From: Bacilli bacterium
GTDB lineage: Bacteria > Bacillota > Bacilli > RF39 > UBA660
Assembly: GCA_017525855.1 (NCBI GenBank)
Contig: JAFXSE010000066.1
Coordinates: 1 to 5,905, forward strand
Length of the DNA: 5,905 nt
Direction: 5' to 3'
In this document: one piece after another, positions 1 through 5,905 of the stretch
Numbering within the stretch: position 1 is the stretch's first letter
How the letters are laid out: the number at the start of each line of letters is the position of its first letter
Position numbers and translations under genes: made by a program
Notes under the pieces: model-generated
Told to the model about the DNA's origin: nothing
What the model saw: only the letters and a program-made list of their open reading frames with translations
Databases searched by the model: none

Positions 1-98
1 ATATTAATTAATTAAATAAACATGATTTATTTTCCATAATTTATTAAAAAATAAATTATTTATTAAAATAAATAATAACAAGATATATAAAAGTATTG
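1..98. other. 5' non-coding flank, extremely A/T-rich
   Basis: This stretch holds no gene. It is almost entirely A and T and includes an in-frame TAA at 69-71, which closes the coding frame upstream and limits the start codon to positions after it. A TATATAA string at 84-90 resembles a TATA box. It sits only about 9 bases before the first ATG, so it would be a usable promoter element only with an extremely short or internal transcription start, and chance is a good explanation in this composition. No C-rich telomeric repeat is visible at the left edge. The flank's shortness is itself informative, because a promoter and 5' UTR would have to fit in under 100 bases if the molecule truly ends here. 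Confidence 0.6.
36..76. repeat. Two overlapping perfect 10-bp inverted repeats
   Basis: ATAATTTATT at 36-45 is the exact reverse complement of AATAAATTAT at 50-59, with a 4-base AAAA spacer. ATTATTTATT at 55-64 is the exact reverse complement of AATAAATAAT at 67-76, with a 2-base spacer. The two share bases 55-59, so they would be mutually exclusive hairpins or cruciforms. All arms are pure A/T, so such palindromes are not very improbable by chance here and no function is assigned. Confidence 0.45.
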
Positions 99-167
99 AT
101 GGCAAAAATGCTTATCTATCAAACCATGTTTTTTATTCTATTAAGCCTACTTACCTTTGTCCAAAGC
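99..167 (+). other. Signal peptide coding segment (residues 1-23)
   Basis: The first residues are MAKM followed by LIYQTMFFILLSLLTF, a hydrophobic core of suitable length, then V-Q-S before Gln-Asp-Glu. The V(-3), S(-1) pattern predicts cleavage between Ser23 and Gln24. Together with the single C-terminal membrane helix this gives a type I topology with the long region outside the cell or in the lumen. Starting at Met4 would give an equally good signal peptide, so the choice of start does not change the mature protein. Confidence 0.85.
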
Positions 168-3100
168 CAAGATGAATGGATAGAATATTATCAAGATAAA
201 GGCGGCTGTGAAGGTGACTATGAACATTCAGGCAAAACAAAAAAATATGCTGTTGAATTTCATAAAACTAAAGGTGGAGAATTCTATGATGGTCCTTTGT
301 ATTTAAAAGTTGAAGTAACAGTGGAGAAAAGCCCTCCACCTTTATTATGTTTTTCCCACAATGACGCTGGTTGTGATGATAGAGATCTCCTAATAAGAAA
401 TCCAAATGAAAAATCAGTCTATTTCTGGGTCAAAAGAGAGCAATTCCTAGATGCTCAATTCGAACCTTATTTCACAGTCACATGTCCAAATAATGAAGAT
501 TCTTGTAAATATCACATAAAATGTAGTGAATCTGGAGATTCATATGCTGAATTTAAACCTAATTTTGTTTATTCATATTTGATCACTGCTAGAAATCAGG
601 AAATGGACTTTAAAATAAAAGATGTTCCTGAAGGTCATAGATTAGTCGTATGCGTAGATGGCTCACCCAATGTTCAACTAATTATGAAATTAGGAGATGA
701 AATCTTACAAGAAGATAATACCTTTTGTTCAAATGTTGAAAATTCAAATATTGAAGAGGAATATAAAGATGATTTCGGAAAATTCAAAATCAAAGCTCAA
801 GAAGGAGATTATATAACATTAAGCGTTCATACTTATTCTTATTCAAGCAAAGGGACTAATCTAGGAAGAGCAAGTAAAGGCTTTCTTATGCCAAATGGAC
901 CAACTGTCACTTCTATGATATATATTGGAAATACTTTCGAAGAATGTTTCCCATTAGATAAAGAAATATTAGATTCTGCTTCTAATACATTATATATAAG
1001 CGGTAAAATCCAATCAAAATATGTTTGGTTCTTTTTAGAGGATGAAAATGAAGAATTTATAGCAGCATCAGAAGTAGAAGCTTTTGATGGTCAATTTAGT
1101 TATGTTTTTAAAAATGAAAACAAATTGAGATATGTTTGCCTTGAAATTATTCATGATGATGCTATATTCGTTTTTAACCAAGACAGTCTTATGTTTTCGG
1201 TCCAAGTTGTTGATTATGGCAAATTAATTTATCCTCTTGATTATACAGATCCTATGATTTCCGGAGTTTTATATAGAAAAATAATCCCAAAAGGCCAAAT
1301 TGCTTACTACTATGGCGCAAAAACTGATATTTCTTCCAATAAATATGATTATAGTATAACTAGAGTAAAAGGCTTATCTAAATTATATATAGATTATTGT
1401 ACCAATTTCCCTTTTTGTCGTTACAGTGATGGTGATTTAGCCAATGTGAGTGAAGATAGTCCTTCAATTATAAATAACCACCAGATTTGGACAATAAATG
1501 AAGATTATTCTTCTGCCATAGGAAGAGAAAAATATGTTATGATAGTAAAATGTGAAGATAATAAATTAAATGGAGATTATTGCATATTTGATATAAGTAT
1601 TGCTCCTAAAAATAAAGATATATATTTAGTCGAAGATCAAAAACTTCCTAAATTCACAGTATCAAATGAAAAAGGTAATTTAGTAATTGATCTTAAAAAA
1701 GGTCCAACAGTTACCAAAATTTTTGTAAGTATTACTATATATAGTGGAGATACAATATTCTCAGTAAAAGATAAAGATAAAGATTTAGATTGTAAACAAT
1801 ATTATCTTTCAAACAAGGTCGCATTTGTTTTATCCAAGCAAGGAGTTGGTATTGACAAAGTCACTATTGAATATACTACAAATTTAAATTCATATTTCAC
1901 AGTAAGATACACTACTAATTTTGTAAAAGATGAAGATACCTATGATATGTTAAGCTCAGGTGAAAGTTATTTGGTTCAAATAAATCCAACATCTGCCTCC
2001 AAATCTAAAGCTGTTCTTATAAATAATTTATTCGGAAATTCGATACCTTACATGGCTAACTTCTTCGCATTAAATTGTGAATTCACAGTTGAAAGACAAA
2101 ATTCAAATGGAGAAAAGGTTAAAGATATAGAATTTTCTGATGGTTATGCTCAAGATAATTTGAATGCTGGTGAGTTATCAACTGAAGAAAATTATTTGTA
2201 TAACGTAAAAATAAAAGAAGCTGAATTATCCAATTATAATAATAAAATGTGTATGTTATATGTATCCGGATTTGAAATTACCGAAGATTATGAGAGAGAA
2301 ATAGTCGTCCCAGAAAATATAAATCAACAAATTATTTTCGAAGATAATTTCAAAAAAATAAGATTCAATTATCCCATTGTTAATATAAATAAACGTTTGT
2401 CTATTCATGTTAATGTTATTGATAAAGCTCATTATAAAATTAAAGGTAGCATAAATGGGCAAGTATTAGAAGGATTAAATGATTTGAAAGTCGCTGTAAC
2501 TTCCACATATTTTATACCTGAATTTAATATAACTAAACTTTGTACTAGAAATAGAGTTTGTTCTTTAACTTTAGATGTTGAAATGGAAAAGAAAATCGTT
2601 AATACAAATCCTATGGTGGAAATAACTTTCAGAGAAGTTTTGAATATTCCTACATATTTACAAAAAAATAGTTTTAAATTAGATTATGTTTGCGGAGATA
2701 GATTTTATTATTTATATACAGATATAGGTAAAAATGATGTCGGTGAAATTACTTTGAATTTCTTGAGAGAATTTGGTTCTATATGGGCAAAAGTCGTAAA
2801 GAAAGATTTACAAACACCAGAAAAAGAAGCTAATTGGAGAAAGGTTTTCCGTATGCCAGGACCTGAATGGGAAGATAGTTTACCATTTGATGATTATACT
2901 AAAAAATTAAAAATATCAACCGATGATACAAAAGATTGTATAAATGGTTGCTATTTATTAATGACAATACAAATTAATGATATAGGTGATTATGTACCTG
3001 ATTACATCTTTTATTCTTTCTCAATTTTAGCCAAAGTTACTCCCTCTAGTAAATCATATGCAGATATACCAAAAGTCGTAATTCAAGTAGATGAATTCAT

Positions 3101-5666
3101 AGTAGGTAGTTTAAATACTGATGAAATAGATGAAAAATATATTACAGAATTTTATGAAATATGGCTTCCACATGATTCAGATCAAGTCGAATTAGATTGG
3201 CAAAGTTCAATTGTTAGTTTATTCGTAAATGTAGGTGGATCAAGACCTACTACTAAAAATGCAGATTTTGTCTTGCCTCCTCCAGCAAGAGATTCAAGTA
3301 TTATTCTTGAAAAGAAAGATATTTTAGAAAAAGCTAAAAAGAGAGGTATAATAAAGGATGACGAAACCTCAATTCAAGATATTAGTCTTGTAATAGGTGT
3401 ATGGACTAATAAAACTGATTCAGTTGATCATGAATTATATTCATTAAGAGTCCATCAAAGAAATCCAAGTGATGATACTTTAGATATAATAGATGTTAAA
3501 TATGATCAAAAAGTAGTATGTAAACCTAAATTAGCAAGACTTGGATATGATTCTGTATATAGATGTCTTTTCATGATTTCATTTAATGCTGATAAAACCA
3601 TAGATTCTCCTATGTATATTTATGGTTTTTCATCTAATGCCGCTGCTGATGTTAATTTATATGGTTCTTTTGTTGATAAAGATTTATATAATGCATATGA
3701 TGTTGATGAATTAAAAAAATTAATACCGACCTCAGAAAATGCTGAATATAATACTTATTATGACGATGTAAAATATATATATGTTTCAACTTTGCAAAAT
3801 AATCAGACTTTCTTCATAAATTTATATTCCCATTATGATGAGGATTTATATTTAATAAATTCAATGCCCATTTATAATACTTTAGATGGGACAAAAATTC
3901 AAGAAGTATATCCAGATTCACATACCGAACAATTATTCGCTTGTCCTCAATATAATTTACATATGAATTTTTCTGGTGATGAAGGTATTTCTGCAACCAT
4001 AGAAGCTCTTACTGGTGAAGCAATATTTAAATGGTCTAATGATAATGATATTTTCAAATTAAAAGATGCCAAAGATAGAATAAATTTATTCTCTGATAAA
4101 AATAATCGTAAATTAGAAACAACAAATTTACAACCTATTAAAAATTCTCTTATGGCCAAAATTGAAAATCCAGGATTTTTATTCTTTGTCAAATATAAAG
4201 CAAGAGCTAATGAAATTAACTTCGATGAAGTCGATTTTGGTAAATCAACTGAAATGTATTATAAAAATACAGACTTACCCGTTGTACTTTATACAAAAAT
4301 CGGAGGAGGTAAAGTCTATAGAGATTTACTTGTAGCAATAACATTCAAAAATATTGGAACACAAGAATATGGTCAATTAAATGGATCACCGATAACAATA
4401 CAAGCAAGTATATTAAAAGAAAATACAGTATATAGTGCTAAAAAGAAAAAAGATATTATGATGAAACCATCAAAAGAAAAATCATTATTTGGAACATATG
4501 ATGTAGCCATAAAGACCGCTCTTATATTTTTCTCAAAAGAAAAAATAGGTTCATATAATCTAAAAGATTCAGACAATCCAACATTATATATTCGTATTGA
4601 TAAAAGACCAGAACCAGAATATGAAAGTATAAAATATGAAAAATTTGATATTGAGACTCAAGTTGCAGGAATTAATGATGATGTTGTTCCTGTTGAAAAA
4701 ATATATCATTATGGTAAATTAGGTGAAACTCAAAATGAAGTATTTTATAATTTGAAAATTGATAGAAATAAGCCTTTCATGAGAATCCATATCGCTTTCA
4801 ATAGTGATGATTTAGACTTTACTGTACATCAATTAAAAAATTCCCTAAGCAATCAAACCTATGACTATTATAGAAGCTCGAAAGAAAGAGGTAAAGTCAT
4901 CATCACTTTCACTGTACCTGATATTGATAATTTATATTTGAATATTTTCAGAAAAAAAGGAGTCACACCTAATGAAAAATTAAGTAATTATGTATTCAAA
5001 TATATTAATGGTAAAGCTGAAACTGATTTCTATGATTATAAAATGATGTATCCTAATATAACACTTCGTGAATATAAAAATATTTCAAAATCAAATGCCG
5101 ATTTAATCGATGTTAAATTTAATAAAATTCATGAAGATTTAGGCAAAGCTAATATTACTTATTTCCTCAAAGTCGTCGAAAATTCAACATATATTTATGG
5201 TGAATCCATGAATACAATTGCAGCAACAGAATCACCTGAATATGTCTTATATGACAGAAATCCAATAAATGCTTATGATGAAGAAGATCCAGATAAATTA
5301 ACATTAATAGCCGAAGGTCAATTTAAAAATTGGGCTTATATTAATGTAATTGCACAAATACAACAAAATAATATCATTGAATATGTTGCTTATAATGGAG
5401 TTATGAAAATAAGACCCCCACCAGGAAATGAAGAAGGAGAAGGCGATAGTGATGAAGGTGGTGATAATACTGTATTATTTGGTGTTATTGGAGGTATCTT
5501 AGGTGCTGTTGCTATTGGTCTTGTCGTTGTCATTGTTGTTTTCCAGATTAAAAATAGAAGCTTATTGAACCAAGTCAAGCATGTCTCTTTCCAAAAAACT
5601 AATACTAATGCTGATCCTAATTTACTTTTGCAAAAATCTGTTGATGGTGAAATTAACCAGGCTTAG
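99..5666 (+). CDS. Large type I membrane surface protein, unnamed family, 1855 aa
   Basis: No named gene is recognised; cell-surface adhesion or recognition is a guess from architecture. In order: signal peptide (1-23); Cys-containing N-terminal domain (about 24-250); beta-rich modules, one with paired Cys (DYCTNFPFC, about 435-445, plus two more Cys by 500); a segment with MCMLYVSG (717-724); a segment starting at GEITLNF (882) with CINGCYLLM (947-955); a segment at about 1008-1120 with GGSRPT; a Cys-paired segment (C1141, C1156 to C1282); a Cys-free membrane-proximal half (1283-1772); acidic stalk (1773-1791); transmembrane helix (about 1792-1815); cytoplasmic tail (1816-1855). Ten N-X-S/T sequons are visible. 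ATG at 99 is the first Met after an in-frame TAA at 69-71; ATG at 108 (residue 4) has A at -3 and is equally plausible, leaving the signal peptide intact. A TTG at 96 is not a credible start. TAG at 5664-5666 is followed in frame by TAA at 5670-5672. There is no intron. No protease or kinase signature was seen. Confidence 0.95.
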   Translation: MAKMLIYQTMFFILLSLLTFVQSQDEWIEYYQDKGGCEGDYEHSGKTKKYAVEFHKTKGGEFYDGPLYLKVEVTVEKSPPPLLCFSHNDAGCDDRDLLIRNPNEKSVYFWVKREQFLDAQFEPYFTVTCPNNEDSCKYHIKCSESGDSYAEFKPNFVYSYLITARNQEMDFKIKDVPEGHRLVVCVDGSPNVQLIMKLGDEILQEDNTFCSNVENSNIEEEYKDDFGKFKIKAQEGDYITLSVHTYSYSSKGTNLGRASKGFLMPNGPTVTSMIYIGNTFEECFPLDKEILDSASNTLYISGKIQSKYVWFFLEDENEEFIAASEVEAFDGQFSYVFKNENKLRYVCLEIIHDDAIFVFNQDSLMFSVQVVDYGKLIYPLDYTDPMISGVLYRKIIPKGQIAYYYGAKTDISSNKYDYSITRVKGLSKLYIDYCTNFPFCRYSDGDLANVSEDSPSIINNHQIWTINEDYSSAIGREKYVMIVKCEDNKLNGDYCIFDISIAPKNKDIYLVEDQKLPKFTVSNEKGNLVIDLKKGPTVTKIFVSITIYSGDTIFSVKDKDKDLDCKQYYLSNKVAFVLSKQGVGIDKVTIEYTTNLNSYFTVRYTTNFVKDEDTYDMLSSGESYLVQINPTSASKSKAVLINNLFGNSIPYMANFFALNCEFTVERQNSNGEKVKDIEFSDGYAQDNLNAGELSTEENYLYNVKIKEAELSNYNNKMCMLYVSGFEITEDYEREIVVPENINQQIIFEDNFKKIRFNYPIVNINKRLSIHVNVIDKAHYKIKGSINGQVLEGLNDLKVAVTSTYFIPEFNITKLCTRNRVCSLTLDVEMEKKIVNTNPMVEITFREVLNIPTYLQKNSFKLDYVCGDRFYYLYTDIGKNDVGEITLNFLREFGSIWAKVVKKDLQTPEKEANWRKVFRMPGPEWEDSLPFDDYTKKLKISTDDTKDCINGCYLLMTIQINDIGDYVPDYIFYSFSILAKVTPSSKSYADIPKVVIQVDEFIVGSLNTDEIDEKYITEFYEIWLPHDSDQVELDWQSSIVSLFVNVGGSRPTTKNADFVLPPPARDSSIILEKKDILEKAKKRGIIKDDETSIQDISLVIGVWTNKTDSVDHELYSLRVHQRNPSDDTLDIIDVKYDQKVVCKPKLARLGYDSVYRCLFMISFNADKTIDSPMYIYGFSSNAAADVNLYGSFVDKDLYNAYDVDELKKLIPTSENAEYNTYYDDVKYIYVSTLQNNQTFFINLYSHYDEDLYLINSMPIYNTLDGTKIQEVYPDSHTEQLFACPQYNLHMNFSGDEGISATIEALTGEAIFKWSNDNDIFKLKDAKDRINLFSDKNNRKLETTNLQPIKNSLMAKIENPGFLFFVKYKARANEINFDEVDFGKSTEMYYKNTDLPVVLYTKIGGGKVYRDLLVAITFKNIGTQEYGQLNGSPITIQASILKENTVYSAKKKKDIMMKPSKEKSLFGTYDVAIKTALIFFSKEKIGSYNLKDSDNPTLYIRIDKRPEPEYESIKYEKFDIETQVAGINDDVVPVEKIYHYGKLGETQNEVFYNLKIDRNKPFMRIHIAFNSDDLDFTVHQLKNSLSNQTYDYYRSSKERGKVIITFTVPDIDNLYLNIFRKKGVTPNEKLSNYVFKYINGKAETDFYDYKMMYPNITLREYKNISKSNADLIDVKFNKIHEDLGKANITYFLKVVENSTYIYGESMNTIAATESPEYVLYDRNPINAYDEEDPDKLTLIAEGQFKNWAYINVIAQIQQNNIIEYVAYNGVMKIRPPPGNEEGEGDSDEGGDNTVLFGVIGGILGAVAIGLVVVIVVFQIKNRSLLNQVKHVSFQKTNTNADPNLLLQKSVDGEINQA
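1767..1784 (+). repeat. AAAGAT x3 in-frame hexamer repeat (Lys-Asp alternation)
   Basis: Three exact copies of AAAGAT encode residues 557-562, Lys-Asp three times, followed by Leu-Asp-Cys. This is a small hexamer microsatellite kept in frame. It probably forms a charged surface turn between beta strands. Slippage could change its length without breaking the frame. Confidence 0.7.
5415..5543 (+). other. Acidic stalk and transmembrane helix (residues 1773-1815)
   Basis: A PPPG turn at 1773-1776 ends the folded ectodomain. It is followed by a low-complexity Glu/Gly/Asp/Ser stalk to about 1791 with no bulky residues. The membrane helix then runs from Val1792 to about Phe1815, is uncharged throughout, and is followed by Lys1818 and Arg1820, fitting the positive-inside rule. 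Overlapping G-xxx-G spacings are present (G1795/G1799 and G1798/G1802), a pattern known to favour helix-helix packing in membranes. No other comparable hydrophobic stretch exists apart from the signal peptide. Confidence 0.9.
5544..5663 (+). other. Cytoplasmic tail with acidic dileucine-type motif (residues 1816-1855)
   Basis: The 40-residue tail begins with basic residues and contains D1839-P-N-L-L-L1844. This fits the [DE]xxxL[LI] consensus that recruits clathrin adaptors in other eukaryotes. The tail has no ITAM-like pair of tyrosines, no kinase domain and no tyrosine at all; it contains several Ser/Thr. Sorting or endocytic recycling is inferred from the motif alone, and motifs this short occur by chance. 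Confidence 0.5.
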
Positions 5667-5727
5667 GATTAATAATTTAATGAAATATTTGAGTTAATTA
5701 TTCAATGGTTATTAGAGTAATTTTAAT

Positions 5728-5733
5728 AATAAA
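5728..5733 (+). promoter_or_regulatory. Possible polyadenylation signal AATAAA
   Basis: A canonical AATAAA lies about 60 bases after the stop codon, a sensible distance for a short protist 3' UTR. The surroundings are nearly all A and T, so the hexamer is expected by chance quite often. Support is weak without transcript ends. Confidence 0.25.
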
Positions 5734-5782
5734 TAATTATTTTAAATTATTATTAATTTTAAGATAAATCATATTAGTATTT

Positions 5783-5806
5783 AAAAATAATTATTAAATT
5801 ATTTTT
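5783..5806. repeat. Perfect 10-bp inverted repeat with 4-base loop
   Basis: AAAAATAATT (5783-5792) and AATTATTTTT (5797-5806) are exact reverse complements around an ATTA spacer. Further T-rich sequence follows. It could form a weak A/T hairpin in the 3' UTR or a cruciform in the subtelomeric DNA. In this composition chance formation is quite possible. Its size matches the 5'-flank inverted repeats (10-bp arms). Confidence 0.4.
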
Positions 5807-5851
5807 TTATTTTTTATTTAAATTTTAAATTAATATTTTTTTTATTAAGTC

Positions 5852-5905
5852 TTGGGTTTTGGGTATTGGGTATTGGGTATTGGGTATTGGGGATTGGGGA
5901 TTGGG
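5852..5905 (+). repeat. Telomere-like G-rich 7-bp tandem repeat
   Basis: After an abrupt change from A/T DNA the sequence runs TTGGG, TTTTGGG, four copies of TATTGGG, then two copies of GATTGGG to the last base, with perfect 7-base spacing from 5857. The distal unit is the same as GGGGATT in another phase, which is Tetrahymena-type TTGGGG with one added A. The G-rich strand reads 5'->3' toward the end of the window, as in a right-hand telomere. Proximal units carry T and distal units carry G at the first position, a degenerate-to-regular gradient common at telomere junctions. Eight G3-4 runs spaced by four or fewer bases could form a G-quadruplex. An ordinary internal minisatellite is the alternative. 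Confidence 0.7.

Larger units (their letters stand above)
5667..5851. other. 3' non-coding flank, extremely A/T-rich
   Basis: No gene is seen between the stop codon and the G-rich repeat. The stretch is made of A and T runs with only scattered G and almost no C, including T-runs just before the terminal repeat. It holds a backup in-frame stop (5670-5672), one AATAAA and one perfect inverted repeat, which are listed separately. If the molecule is a gene-sized chromosome, this is both the 3' UTR and the subtelomeric spacer. Confidence 0.7.

Noticed and set aside
84..90. TATATAA as a TATA box
   Set aside because: It lies about 9 bases from the ATG, too close for a normal TATA-to-start distance, and A/T-only strings of this kind are frequent in the flank.
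96..98. TTG as the start codon
   Set aside because: The gene is eukaryotic in character and an ATG follows immediately at 99; there is no reason to invoke a non-ATG start.
2256..2462. Open frame of 68 codons on the minus strand
   Set aside because: It lies wholly inside the large gene, has a low-complexity Ile/Asn/Phe composition expected from reverse-reading A/T-rich DNA, and has no recognisable motif.
3814..4192. Two overlapping minus-strand open frames (60 and 81 codons)
   Set aside because: Both are antisense to conserved-looking ectodomain coding sequence and overlap each other. They show no domain, membrane segment or start context that would support a gene.
4373..4576. Minus-strand open frame of 67 codons with a hydrophobic Phe-rich stretch
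   Set aside because: The hydrophobic run is the reverse reading of Lys/Glu-rich codons of the main gene, a common artefact. No independent support was seen.
5390..5578. Minus-strand open frame of 62 codons rich in Pro, Ser and Thr
   Set aside because: Its composition is the mirror of the acidic Gly/Glu/Asp stalk and Val/Gly membrane helix of the main gene, so it is an antisense shadow.
99..5666. Bacterial or phage giant adhesin
   Set aside because: There is no ribosome-binding site before the start, no LPXTG or autotransporter signal, the flanks are eukaryote-like A/T DNA, and the molecule ends in a telomere-like repeat. The type I signal, glycine-zipper helix and short basic tail also fit a eukaryote.
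5852..5905. CRISPR-like or sequencing-adapter repeat
   Set aside because: The unit is 7 bases with no spacers, and it grades from variant to regular units. That fits a telomere or minisatellite, not a CRISPR array or an adapter.

Overview
The window looks like an almost complete, gene-sized eukaryotic DNA molecule. It carries one very long, uninterrupted protein-coding gene on the + strand (99-5666, about 94% of the window). Only about 100 bases of A/T-rich DNA lie before it and about 185 after it. The right-hand end is a G-rich 7-base tandem repeat, (T/G)ATTGGG, running 5'->3' toward the end as a telomeric G strand would. This layout is typical of a ciliate somatic (macronuclear) minichromosome. 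The code appears standard for stops: no in-frame TAA, TAG or TGA in 1855 codons, Gln written only as CAA/CAG, Trp as TGG, and a TAG stop backed by a TAA two codons later. If this is a ciliate, it belongs to a lineage that kept canonical stops (for example a litostome such as the rumen ciliates, or a Stentor-like heterotrich) and not to the Tetrahymena/Paramecium/Oxytricha-type codes. An A+T-rich parabasalid or another protist is the main alternative.

Region by region: 1-98 is an A/T-only-like 5' flank with overlapping inverted repeats and an in-frame stop (69-71) before the start codon. 99-5666 is the gene. 5667-5851 is an extremely A/T-rich 3' flank with a possible AATAAA signal and a perfect inverted repeat. 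5852-5905 is the telomere-like repeat. The left edge shows no matching C-rich repeat, so that end is either trimmed, incomplete, or not a chromosome end.

The product is a predicted single-pass (type I) surface protein of 1855 residues. It has an N-terminal signal peptide, a roughly 1750-residue beta-rich ectodomain in several weakly similar modules, an acidic Gly/Glu/Asp stalk, one glycine-zipper transmembrane helix (about 1792-1815) and a 40-residue cytoplasmic tail with an acidic dileucine-type sorting motif. The ectodomain is split: all 25 cysteines lie before residue 1283 and none after, while potential N-glycosylation sites are concentrated near the membrane. I do not recognise a named gene. 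Motifs such as MCMLYVSG and CINGCYLLM remind me of large, uncharacterised membrane proteins predicted in ciliate genomes, but that is recollection and not an alignment. No second gene, RNA gene, mobile element or CRISPR array is supported.
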